From: a virus
Length of the DNA: 23,612 nt
IMG/VR virus record: IMGVR_UViG_3300006925_000153
Location: 1 to 23,612 of that record
Direction: 5' to 3' (one strand)
Of the stretch, positions 13,301-21,076 are shown piece by piece; position 1 is the stretch's first letter; every line of letters begins with the position of its first letter. A program made the translations under genes and the position numbers. The notes under the pieces were generated by a model. The model did not search any database, was not told where the DNA came from, and saw only the letters and a list, made by a program, of their open reading frames with translations.

Positions 13301-16032
13301 TCAGATTCTAATTGTGATAATGCTGTGTAATATTCAAGATTGTGAATACGCTGTTCAAGACCACCAATATCACTCATCGTATATCTACGATTTTTGGCTA
13401 CATCAATTTCCAAATCATCAAGCGAATATAAATACCCTGGCTTTTCAATTCTGTAAAGTATTAAAGAATCCGAAGGTATTGACGGATATATTGGATTTTG
13501 AGATGCGTTACCTTTTACATATTTAAGTTCACCTAGCTGAGATAAAGCTATAATATCTCGTCGTGCTTTATAGTAAGTAAAATCGACATTAGTAATTGAA
13601 TTTGGTTTAGTCTCTCCACCTTCAGTAGAAATTTCAATTGATTGTCTAAAGTCTAAACAATTTGATAATTTAAGATCTTCATATTGTGGAATATCTTCTA
13701 AATCAACAAGTGTTGAACCATTAGATTTATAGTATGAATTAGCTGCAAATACTCCAGATGTTGTATGAGTATAATGATCAAAACTAACAACTACAGCTGC
13801 AGATTTTAAACTTTGCGATCCTTTATAAACAACTTGTGAAAAACCATAATGTGTGTCGGATTGTCCGCTAAACAATTCAAAATCAGAAACAGGCAACAAA
13901 TCGTTTCCATCGTGTGTTACACCAGTAATACTATATACATCCACTTTATTCAAAGTAATAATATCGCCATGCCCTAAAGTCCGTGTTTCTGTATATGTTG
14001 AAGACGTTTGTGTTTTAACACCTAGTTCTGCTTTTACTTCAGCAGGATAAAAAACTACAATAGCATCAGTATTTGAAGGAGCAGTTGTTCCACCTGCCCG
14101 CCTAAGTTTAATTGTGGCAGTTGTACCACTAATCGTAACATCCTTTGCGAATGTTTCGCCATTTGTGCTATCAGTTCCGGCATTAGCCTGAACAATTACA
14201 TAATCTTCTGGATCTGTACTTATAAAATTTTCTCCGGTTCCTGCGGCAATTGTAATAACCCCGGCCGAAACATGAGTAGCTGCTTTACGTCTCTGAACAA
14301 TACGTTTTGAATTTGTGTCGTTGATTTCTTTTACATCGTATCCTCCAAGAGGATACACCATCCGCGAAGCATTTTCACCAGTATCTTTAAGTTCAAACCC
14401 GGTGCTATTTTGTAAAACTGTATTTGATTCAGCATCAGTAGCACTAGGATCTAACGCAAGAGCTTTCGCTTCTTTAAGCTTTTTACCGGCTATTAATTGT
14501 ATATCAAATATGTAAAGCCTTTTAGAAGCTTGCGCTCCTGTTGGTGCCGGTGTGCTAGAAATGTTATCAAGACCATTTTCAATTGCATGAATTCTGCAAG
14601 TGCCAATTACCACGTTCGAGTCAGAACCAGTAGCAGCTTTAAAAAGTTTATATTGTTTATTCGGAGCAAACTGAAAAAGATTAACATCAGCAATTTCTAT
14701 TTTTCCTGCGTTATTATTACCATCATTAGAATCAGTAAGTGATCCTTCAATAAATTGTCCACGATTAGTTGATAGCTTATAATTAGTTTCAGTTCCTTCA
14801 TCAGAAGATTCTCTTCCTTTATCGCAAACAACATCCTGTTTATCTTCAAGCTCTACACGATAACCTTGGACATATGCAACTCCGGGTTCAACACCTACAA
14901 CAAATCTTTTCTTACCCTCAGTCGTAGCAGTTGCAGTATCAGTAACATTTGGAAGAAGAGCGTTTGCTTCTGATCCATTAAATATCTCAGCCGCTGTATA
15001 TTTACCGCGGTTACCAGAAGAGTCATTAAAGTATTCACGAACTTCGTTCTTAAATGGATTAAGAACATATGAACCACTTTCTTCTTGAGTTCTTTCTGCA
15101 AGTGCTTTACCAAGCTCGCCATATTCAGTACGAGCAGGGTTTACAACACCATCTTCTTTAATATCAAGAAGGTTAATACGCTGCTGACCACTTTCAACAT
15201 TATCGTCATCTAAAGGAATAAACTTAAGATCGAGGGAAATTTTATAACGATCCGCACCGGGCGCATTAATATTTGGCTCGCCATTTGCGTTATCATTAAG
15301 TGAAGAATCTGCAGAACTTGTTACAACACTTTCCGTGATATCAAACACAGCAGAACCACTTAACTTAGAAATAACACCAGTATTATCGACTGCTTTAACA
15401 GAAAAAGCTGATGCAGCATCAGTATGAACAAAGTGGCCTTTAATAAAAAACACACCTTCATCTTGAAAAACACCACCTGCATAAGCAAGAACACCTTTAT
15501 TAGTTCCACCAACATTTACGTTGTACGTAGCAAAATTTTCAGTATCAGTAATTGGAGAGTTGGATACACCATTGAGATTGATACTTCCACCTCCATCAAT
15601 TGAAAGAGCAAAAACATTATTATTTGAAATATTATCAAAATCGTCTCCCCCTATTGGTTTAAGATAAAAATAATAACCATCAACATTGTCCGTAATCTTT
15701 TCAGCTTTTAAGATCTTAGCTCTTTTGGTGCCGAGGGTTATCTCTTTACCAGCCAGAGAAGTGAGCTCTGCTGCAGTTATAATAGCTGAACCAAGAGTAA
15801 CACCAATTCTTCGAATACTTGAATCATATGTTGTATAACCTCCTAAAACTCGGTCGCCTTCTTTAAATATGTGACGACCAAATTTATCAATCTGATCTTG
15901 AATATTAGATTGAAGCTGGTTAAGCTCTCTTACTTGAACGCTTCTCCCAGGACGAAATAAGATGCGAAGATATTTATTATCTTGATCAAAATCATCAAAA
16001 TGGGGTGTGTCAGAATATGTGGTGATTGCCAT
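10336..16032 (-). CDS. Giant outer-baseplate / virion structural protein (1898 aa)
   Basis: The N-terminal 60 residues (HFDDFDQDNKYLRILFRPGR, then ELNQLQSNIQDQID, then HIFKEGDRV) fit the signature of phage structural proteins catalogued as DUF4815. The body is a long series of beta domains. Residues of about 1095-1125 are arginine-rich (TRVSRRRRRIDTFRREL). Next come a strand-rich block (VTFVPFIRSRKVHF ... FFLYFDDVNIT) and a 'RRDPIAQTF ... LSSVDIFFQERD' block (about 1310-1350), both recurring in large marine T4-like baseplate proteins. Residues of about 1490-1565 hold two GGSGY/GAGY 'P-xx-VxI' repeats. The C-terminus ends in a beta domain (YVPEIKNLRIIASL). It follows gp8 with a 12-base gap, the place of gp9/gp10 in T4, and is about three times longer than T4 gp10. 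It probably forms the wedge periphery and may take over functions of the missing part of gp7. Confidence 0.8.
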   Translation of the reverse strand: MAITTYSDTPHFDDFDQDNKYLRILFRPGRSVQVRELNQLQSNIQDQIDKFGRHIFKEGDRVLGGYTTYDSSIRRIGVTLGSAIITAAELTSLAGKEITLGTKRAKILKAEKITDNVDGYYFYLKPIGGDDFDNISNNNVFALSIDGGGSINLNGVSNSPITDTENFATYNVNVGGTNKGVLAYAGGVFQDEGVFFIKGHFVHTDAASAFSVKAVDNTGVISKLSGSAVFDITESVVTSSADSSLNDNANGEPNINAPGADRYKISLDLKFIPLDDDNVESGQQRINLLDIKEDGVVNPARTEYGELGKALAERTQEESGSYVLNPFKNEVREYFNDSSGNRGKYTAAEIFNGSEANALLPNVTDTATATTEGKKRFVVGVEPGVAYVQGYRVELEDKQDVVCDKGRESSDEGTETNYKLSTNRGQFIEGSLTDSNDGNNNAGKIEIADVNLFQFAPNKQYKLFKAATGSDSNVVIGTCRIHAIENGLDNISSTPAPTGAQASKRLYIFDIQLIAGKKLKEAKALALDPSATDAESNTVLQNSTGFELKDTGENASRMVYPLGGYDVKEINDTNSKRIVQRRKAATHVSAGVITIAAGTGENFISTDPEDYVIVQANAGTDSTNGETFAKDVTISGTTATIKLRRAGGTTAPSNTDAIVVFYPAEVKAELGVKTQTSSTYTETRTLGHGDIITLNKVDVYSITGVTHDGNDLLPVSDFELFSGQSDTHYGFSQVVYKGSQSLKSAAVVVSFDHYTHTTSGVFAANSYYKSNGSTLVDLEDIPQYEDLKLSNCLDFRQSIEISTEGGETKPNSITNVDFTYYKARRDIIALSQLGELKYVKGNASQNPIYPSIPSDSLILYRIEKPGYLYSLDDLEIDVAKNRRYTMSDIGGLEQRIHNLEYYTALSQLESEATETQINDGDGLPRFKGGIITDSFRGHGVGDTNSSGYRAAIDRDNFTARPMYLSDNARWSYISGMGGNGEPVSSWNGETISTTSYSGKRKNSLTLDFIEKVLVDQPYASDHISVNPYDVATWSGNLELSPSSDEWKDVNNVPEIITNIDGDNSAVIQQIANDPNILGTEWNEWESEWSPARWSFWNRTGRTDTFSTRTRVSRRRRRIDTFRRELREGIQTSLVENFQREVIDDRVLNVTFVPFIRSRKVHFKASMLKPNTTFFLYFDDVNITSYATDDEAFVQFGGEVAAVGGTDVTRYEGLEGPALMSPGATPSINSGIVSDDAGEVDGWFVIPNNDVLRFRTGSRQVRLTDSALNNRVLELSSAESTYHAKGLLETRQQTILSTRQLVLERTRLQERRNVLISSRVVRRDPIAQTFMIGNEPTGIFLSSVDIFFQERDPNLPVELSIVSVENGIPTQKTIPFSRVTKLPGAVIPNATAALATKFMFDTPVYLQPGVEYAIVLISNSARYRVWHAEVGGTDVGTNAETINKNVNMGVLLKSQNASTWTPDQNKDLKFTLNRADFKTTSQTGLFTGLSPQRGQVTYINVTNGGSGYLGGPPKITIGGVTSGGATSENQATAKAFIKKGGVIDYIEVVTNGAGYTSIPDVVIAAPSEISIKADDTGVDHPNNRIILPSNVLEAVNGQQFTYKKNGGNEIGGLTDGDTYHALTVDSNGNEVSHSHLIQLRADNSGSPGALITLTDNGGAPQTLLPVSTATAEAQRDVWKASAYLPIIQDMLLPEVSVDYTLNDSATDAYTVFPGELIYTGKRVTHDFNSGHGESGIDQLKLQAELTTTDSKISPVVDLDRISLVTFDNIVNDSNEFETTEDDGQCAARYITKSVKLENPSDQVDVYFDAVRPDESTSIEVYARFGDRTSGKSFDAIPWTKIETDSIVPVSSNYQFGEVHYEGSSNDGEEFDQVAIKILFRSSNLAYVPEIKNLRIIASL

Positions 16033-16038
16033 AAAATT

Positions 16039-16046
16039 TATTTATT
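16039..16046 (-). promoter_or_regulatory. Late-promoter-like AATAAATA next to the start codon
   Basis: The minus strand reads AATAAATAAATTTT then ATG. The octamer overlaps the gp8 stop codon and ends 6 bases before the ATG of the 1898-aa gene. It differs from TATAAATA in the first base only. The extreme AT content makes a chance match easier here than at the other sites. Confidence 0.35.
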
Positions 16047-17622
16047 ATAATTGTATGATAAGCTTTACTTCTTCAGTTTGAGAAGATCCGCGTTGGAATG
16101 GTGCTCTATTCTCATGAAAAATAACTTCACCGTTTGTTATACCAGTCGGAGGAGAGTCATACGCGTTATACTCTGGTCTGTATGTACCTACAGTGTCTGT
16201 ACTTGCGATTGTAGACGAACCTGATTGAACTCCAGTGACTGGTAGAGGATCAATAAAATTAACATCAGGATTTGAATTCTGGTGATAGTAAAGATTCTTT
16301 GTAGCAGCATCGTAATAATCAAAATAGAACTTAGCAGATCCGCACGTAAGAACATCACCTTGAGAAAGACCATCAATAACTGAAGCACTTGGTGTACCAG
16401 TGAGCTTAACATATTTAAGAGCATCCAAAACACTTTCACCTGTAGCACCAGAAGTTTCGTTTTTGTCTGTGGGATTCTCTCTTGTAAAGTTTTTTAGAAG
16501 TGATACCTGTCTGAAATCAATAATTGCTGCATCATTGTCAGTTTCTTGATTTACAAACTCAGCTGTAAGACCAACAAACCATGTTGGAAGAATATTGATT
16601 GCGTTAGCAGCATAACCATCTACAGGCGCAACAGTAGCATGAGCTGTTGCTCGTGTTCCACTTGATGCAGCGATCGCAACTGTCACATATTTAACACGAC
16701 CTGGTATATCGACGGGCGAACTTAAATGATTGGTATCAATGTGATCCCAATAGCTTTCTGAACCGTCAGGGTATGGACTTTGGTCCGCGTCAACCAAATC
16801 TATGCGAGTAACAGCCCCACCGTCTACAATTGCTCGAGCAGTGATACCGGTATCGACCACATCACCATCATAATCAACTGCTGTGATAACTACTTGTGGA
16901 GGGTTGCTATATCCGCTTCCTCCATTCGTAATTCCAATGTGGCTAATAAGGCCACCGGTTTTTTGTTTTTCAGCAGGCTGAACATTAGGCGAACTATTAA
17001 TAGGAACAAACTGATTAGTTACAAGAGGATCACTACTATCAATATTAGCAACGTGCGCCCAAACATAACCTTGCGCATCACCTTTAGCAGTAACTCCATA
17101 AGTGGAAGCAGCTGCTGGTTCTGTAGTAGAACCGGCCACTGCAGTAAAATTAGATGTTGTAGCAGTGTTAGAAAGGCAAAGATAAACTTTATTATTGTTT
17201 GTTACTACACAAGGATAAAGATCGCCTGAGGTATAAAACATATCATCATCAGCTTCGTCATAAACCTTATACTTTCGGCCGTTTTTCCATGGGTTTTTTG
17301 CAATAAGCTGTTTAACACCTGTAGCTGCTACGTCTTTCAATACTGAAAGATTTGAAATAACATCATGATCTTCTTGAATTGTTCCTTCTGGTGAAGGCGG
17401 CGAGAATCCAGTAGTGCTTTCTAAATTGCCATTAGCATCAGCTTCCCAAGGATCAGCTTTACCAAGACCAATAGAATATCGGTTATTAGTTCTGTATGGC
17501 CAGGAAGTCGCGCTTGGGTTTTCTGATGATGAATCAAAATTTGAATCAGCAGAAGCTTTTATATCGTTCACTAAAAGTCTAGCTTGATTTCTACGAAAAT
17601 CGTCTGTAATAATTGCAGGCAT
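16045..17622 (-). CDS. gp8: Baseplate wedge subunit gp8
   Basis: In T4, gp8 is a dimer in the baseplate wedge that binds gp7 and gp10. Three landmarks match T4 gp8 as I recall it: near the N-terminus IGLGKADPW (T4 ITFGRSEPW), GYVWAHVANID (T4 GYVWEYLFEIP), and at the C-terminus GEVIFHENRAPFQR followed by TEEVKLIIQL (T4 GEMIYMENRPPI ... TEEINILFTF). The protein is 525 aa against 334 in T4. Part of the extra length is an inserted segment around residues 228-275 with the NGGSGYSNPPQVVIT repeat also found in the downstream giant protein. Order after gp6 and gp7 agrees with T4. The start is the first ATG after the promoter at 17643-17650. Confidence 0.92.
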   Translation of the reverse strand: MPAIITDDFRRNQARLLVNDIKASADSNFDSSSENPSATSWPYRTNNRYSIGLGKADPWEADANGNLESTTGFSPPSPEGTIQEDHDVISNLSVLKDVAATGVKQLIAKNPWKNGRKYKVYDEADDDMFYTSGDLYPCVVTNNNKVYLCLSNTATTSNFTAVAGSTTEPAAASTYGVTAKGDAQGYVWAHVANIDSSDPLVTNQFVPINSSPNVQPAEKQKTGGLISHIGITNGGSGYSNPPQVVITAVDYDGDVVDTGITARAIVDGGAVTRIDLVDADQSPYPDGSESYWDHIDTNHLSSPVDIPGRVKYVTVAIAASSGTRATAHATVAPVDGYAANAINILPTWFVGLTAEFVNQETDNDAAIIDFRQVSLLKNFTRENPTDKNETSGATGESVLDALKYVKLTGTPSASVIDGLSQGDVLTCGSAKFYFDYYDAATKNLYYHQNSNPDVNFIDPLPVTGVQSGSSTIASTDTVGTYRPEYNAYDSPPTGITNGEVIFHENRAPFQRGSSQTEEVKLIIQL

Positions 17623-17642
17623 AAGTTGTTTCTATTTAAAGT

Positions 17643-17650
17643 TATTTATA
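17643..17650 (-). promoter_or_regulatory. T4-type late promoter TATAAATA
   Basis: An exact TATAAATA on the minus strand lies in the 47-base gap between gp7 and gp8, 20 bases before the gp8 ATG. It gives gp8 and the genes after it a transcription start separate from gp25-gp6-gp7. Confidence 0.7.
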
Positions 17651-17669
17651 ATGTTTACGCAAGGATATT

Positions 17670-18812
17670 TTATTCTTGTACACAATTTTCTACACCACCA
17701 ACCAAGGTACAAACTTCACTGCCCTTTGGATATTTAAGTTCAACTGATGGTTGCGGTGCTTCTTCGGCGTCAAGTCTATTTGCTACATATTCTTGCTGGT
17801 ATTCATTAATTAGTGATGAAAGAGGTTGTTGAAAAATGTTTAATTTAGAAAGTTGTGTTGGATCATCCCAAAAACCTCTTTCGTAATAATGAGCAGCGTT
17901 AATTTGGTTTGACCAGTTGGTTGATACATATTGCATCTTCGCTTTAATACCAATACTACGATTTAAGTTATTAGCGTTAGGCCTTCCAAAAAGTGGAAAG
18001 TAGTTTTCTGCAACTGAAATAATTTGCTCATTGATGTATGTTGAAAACCAACCTGGTTGATATCTTGGTGTGTGTGAACCTTCGTATGAATCAAAACCGC
18101 GAAGTCTAGGAGGCCTTAAAGACGCGAACCATCCTTCAGTGTCATCGGGTGTTTGTTCGTATTTTTCAAACTTATCCCATCGGCTATTTGAATTAGCAAA
18201 TATGTCGACTAAAACAAAAAATTTCATACCAGCCGGATGTACTAATCGTTGGAATGCGCTTTCCCACCTTGAAGCTTCAACATTAGTTCTAATCCTATAA
18301 CTATAATCCTGCCAAAAGTTCGAATCTTGAATTTTATCAGCATTTGACAGAAATCCTGAATCCTTTGTATAGACGCCACTAACACCTTCACCATTAAATG
18401 TTCCTGCAGAAAGTTTAAATAAGTTGTCTCCTGGATAATAAACATCAACTAACGAATCAAACATTATTTGAAAGAAAACACTAACACTTTCTGGTGTACC
18501 TTTTATTCGATAATAGTGAACAATTCTTTTATATAGAGTATTGCGATCAACAACATTCGAATTAGGAACGATCTTAGCAATTTCACTTTGAATAGCATCT
18601 AAATATTTTTCAGATGTTACATCAATATCACCTTCATCAATAATATGATCTAGCTCATAGGAAGCATATCCTTCACGATTTAAATAGCTATAATATTCCT
18701 CCATAAAGGAAATAAGATTCGCTGCAGAATCACGAAGATATTGCGGAACCAATTCCCGAACTTTGTCTCTTTCGTGATTTGAAGGTCTATAATTTGCTAT
18801 TGAAGTGTGCAT
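17670..18812 (-). CDS. gp7: Short baseplate wedge gp7-like protein (P2 gpI-type core)
   Basis: In T4, gp7 (1032 aa) joins two gp6 chains to form the wedge core. This protein is only 380 aa and corresponds to the C-terminal third of T4 gp7. Residues of about 95-130 (YRIKGTPESVSVFFQIMF) parallel T4 YSTKGIEASYKFLFKVLY, and residues of about 177-205 (SRWESAFQRLVHPAGMKF) parallel T4 SRWKSDVIRFVHPVGFGF. The first 80 residues are helical (VPQYLRDSAANLISFMEEYY), as in the tail-initiator part of gp7 and of the P2 gpI family. The large N-terminal domains of T4 gp7 are absent. The gene lies 5 bases after gp6 and before gp8, the T4 order. The identification rests on remembered T4 sequence and synteny. 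Confidence 0.8.
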   Translation of the reverse strand: MHTSIANYRPSNHERDKVRELVPQYLRDSAANLISFMEEYYSYLNREGYASYELDHIIDEGDIDVTSEKYLDAIQSEIAKIVPNSNVVDRNTLYKRIVHYYRIKGTPESVSVFFQIMFDSLVDVYYPGDNLFKLSAGTFNGEGVSGVYTKDSGFLSNADKIQDSNFWQDYSYRIRTNVEASRWESAFQRLVHPAGMKFFVLVDIFANSNSRWDKFEKYEQTPDDTEGWFASLRPPRLRGFDSYEGSHTPRYQPGWFSTYINEQIISVAENYFPLFGRPNANNLNRSIGIKAKMQYVSTNWSNQINAAHYYERGFWDDPTQLSKLNIFQQPLSSLINEYQQEYVANRLDAEEAPQPSVELKYPKGSEVCTLVGGVENCVQE

Positions 18813-18817
18813 TAATT

Positions 18818-20614
18818 CTAGCGAGGTGTTGTTACATAATCATCTATACCTGAGGTTCCTCGGGTTGCGATAGTGTCGACAGTAGATGTAATATTAGTGT
18901 TTTGTAAATCAATTTCGATTATTTGATTTCTCTTAGGTGCGATGTCATTTGATTCGGGTCTAGCGAATAAAGTAATTATCGTATCTGTGTCAACATTAAA
19001 ATCATTAATTTCTATAATACCTGTTGAGGTATCAATTGTTCCAACATTTCTAGCATCTACAACTTTAACCCCGTCAGAACTAAAAAAGCAGCGCGATATG
19101 CTACGAATATTTTCAACACTTGTTTCTTCATCCTGTAAGTAGTATGTGATTCCTCCACTTACAAAACCGCTTGTTGAGATTAAAGACTCTGTAGGATCAG
19201 AAGGATTATCAAGAGGGAAATTGAATTCTAATTTGTATGTTGTCGTATTTGCGTTTCTAGCTATGAATTTTTTCAAACAATAAACACGGGCGTATGAACT
19301 AACGATAGAAGGATCTAAGTCACTAATGTATTCTAAGAATTGCGAGTAGCGGAATACTCCATCGAATGTTTCAAGATTGTCGTCGCTAAACTTTGAAACA
19401 CCATCTCTGACTAACGCTGAAATGCTACCAGCACCTTTATTTGTAGTAGCAGAGTTGTAGTTAACAAAAATATCAAAATAAATAAATGTAAATTCAGGAT
19501 CTACGAATTTTGGTCGAACAGTTAAAATACCTTTTGAATCTAAGATAGGAAGTAACGTATTTTTTTCTGTTTCTGTAAGTGTTGCCGCATTTGCTGGTTT
19601 AGCTGAAATAAATACTCGGCCGTATTCTGGAGGATCGTTATCTTCTCCGCCCCATACTGAAATTGCTACTGCTGTTGAGTTAGAACGAATTAATGCTTTA
19701 TAGTCATCAGTTGTAACTGCTCGGTTTTGGGAAAGAAATTGTAAAGGCGCGTTTGATCGAATACTTTCAACACTTTCCTTGCTGCCTCCACCTGAAGATG
19801 CCCCCGCAATACTAATTGTTGGTGCGGGCGATAAGCTAGTGTTTGTAAATACAGAAACTCCATTTGCTGCAGCACCTTTTGTGGAAAGATATTTAATTTG
19901 TATAACAGAACCTGGGAGAGGTTTCTTACCAATAACATTGTCTCCAAACGAGATTTCAAATCTTCCGTTAGGATTTTCATTAATAAAGTAAACATTTGAA
20001 TTGCCATCAATTCCAGGCAACTCAGAAAATTGTGTGTATGTTTCTGTTTGTGTAGTACCGATTGAATCACTTACGCTAACAACAATTTTTGAACGATCAA
20101 CATTGACATCTGGTATTTCAAATTTAAGGTTTGCTACTTTATCATCAAAAAGATATTCCTTTCTTTTAATTGCACCTTCATGCGCAGAAAACGGCAAAGT
20201 AGGATTGTCAACATCATCAAATACAACAAACGAATATGATTGATTATTAAGAGTATCAGTTGCTGTAAATGTTGTACCTTCTTTAATTTCTGTAATAGAA
20301 GAATCTAAATTGCTTAATGTTATTGTGATAGCAGCAGCAGAAACACTTTTTGGTGTGTACCCTAATGATTTCGCACGAGCTACAACATTCTTACGAAGTT
20401 GGGCCGAAGAAATAAATGTTTCATTCGCAGCAAGGTGTGCAAGAACAGCATTATAGTGTGTGTTATGGGCAAGGATGTCAAGAATAAGATTTAAACCAGA
20501 ACCATCAAAATCAAAATCCTTAAATGGACTATCAGTAAGTTTATAGTAATTTTTAATTTCGTCTTTAATCGAATCGAAATCAAGTTCAGTAATATTGAAT
20601 TGTTTAATGGCCAT
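18818..20614 (-). CDS. gp6: Baseplate wedge subunit gp6 (baseplate J family)
   Basis: gp6 forms the inner ring of the T4-type baseplate that holds the wedges together and moves during sheath contraction. The length (598 aa) is near T4's 660. Landmarks of the gp6 / baseplate-J family are GRFEISFGDNVIGKKP around residues 219-235 and SIRSNAPLQFLSQNRAVT followed by TDDYKALI around 280-308. The N-terminal part (LILDILAHNTHYNAVLAHLA, residues of about 45-64) is also typical. The gene sits 5 bases downstream of gp25 and 5 bases upstream of gp7 and is probably cotranscribed with both from the promoter at 21069-21076. Confidence 0.93.
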   Translation of the reverse strand: MAIKQFNITELDFDSIKDEIKNYYKLTDSPFKDFDFDGSGLNLILDILAHNTHYNAVLAHLAANETFISSAQLRKNVVARAKSLGYTPKSVSAAAITITLSNLDSSITEIKEGTTFTATDTLNNQSYSFVVFDDVDNPTLPFSAHEGAIKRKEYLFDDKVANLKFEIPDVNVDRSKIVVSVSDSIGTTQTETYTQFSELPGIDGNSNVYFINENPNGRFEISFGDNVIGKKPLPGSVIQIKYLSTKGAAANGVSVFTNTSLSPAPTISIAGASSGGGSKESVESIRSNAPLQFLSQNRAVTTDDYKALIRSNSTAVAISVWGGEDNDPPEYGRVFISAKPANAATLTETEKNTLLPILDSKGILTVRPKFVDPEFTFIYFDIFVNYNSATTNKGAGSISALVRDGVSKFSDDNLETFDGVFRYSQFLEYISDLDPSIVSSYARVYCLKKFIARNANTTTYKLEFNFPLDNPSDPTESLISTSGFVSGGITYYLQDEETSVENIRSISRCFFSSDGVKVVDARNVGTIDTSTGIIEINDFNVDTDTIITLFARPESNDIAPKRNQIIEIDLQNTNITSTVDTIATRGTSGIDDYVTTPR

Positions 20615-20619
20615 AGTTT

Positions 20620-21063
20620 TTATCTAATTCGGTCGAGGTAAAAAGACACCTCGGTGTTTATATTTGTATTCCTTATTTGAAAAATGATAGTTGCAAGAAG
20701 TCTGTTATAATCTGCATCCAATTGTATTTCAACCTTTGGATCAGTGACACGAGGTTCGTGTTCTTTGATAACACGAAGCACTTCGTCTCGTATACCAAGA
20801 GCTGTGAATTGATCAGTGTTTTCGAAAAGATATTGTGTAACATTACACCCAAGTTCAGGGTGAAACGGCCGGTCGGAAAAATTACTTAGCACAAGTATCT
20901 TAACAGCTTGTCGTATTGCCTGAATATCTGTAACAGGACGAATGTCTTTTGTGTTTGGATGAGGAATAAAATTAAGTGGGATGTCAGCAAAAAGACCAGA
21001 AGAGTCTACAGCAAGATCTCTTGGTGCTTGCTCGTTAACATTGAAATCTGATCTTAATCCCAT
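20620..21063 (-). CDS. gp25: Baseplate wedge subunit gp25
   Basis: gp25 is a small core wedge protein that clamps the gp6-gp7 bundle and starts sheath polymerisation. This 147-aa protein has the family marks: FSDRPFHPELGCNVTQYLFEN at about residues 61-81, where the RPFxPExG segment is diagnostic, and the later EPRV motif (residues of about 101-104). Length is close to T4 gp25 (132 aa). Being next to gp6 differs from T4, where gene 25 lies in another cluster, but agrees with marine T4-like and many other contractile systems. It starts 5 bases after a perfect TATAAATA. Confidence 0.93.
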   Translation of the reverse strand: MGLRSDFNVNEQAPRDLAVDSSGLFADIPLNFIPHPNTKDIRPVTDIQAIRQAVKILVLSNFSDRPFHPELGCNVTQYLFENTDQFTALGIRDEVLRVIKEHEPRVTDPKVEIQLDADYNRLLATIIFQIRNTNINTEVSFYLDRIR

Positions 21064-21068
21064 ATTAC

Positions 21069-21076
21069 TATTTATA
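21069..21076 (-). promoter_or_regulatory. T4-type late promoter TATAAATA next to the gp25 start
   Basis: The minus strand reads TATAAATAGTAAT then ATG of gp25. The octamer overlaps the stop of the 141-aa gene. With T4-like initiation spacing the transcript would start at or within a base or two of the ATG, giving a leaderless gp25 message. Confidence 0.55.

Noticed and set aside
15971-15978. AATAAATA inside the start of the 1898-aa gene
   Set aside because: It is within coding sequence 54 bases after the ATG, with no start codon served by it.
16780-17229. 149-aa plus-strand frame opposite gp8
   Set aside because: It lies fully inside gp8, which is identified by several motifs. Its composition (many Ser, Asn, Ile, Cys) is that of antisense translation.
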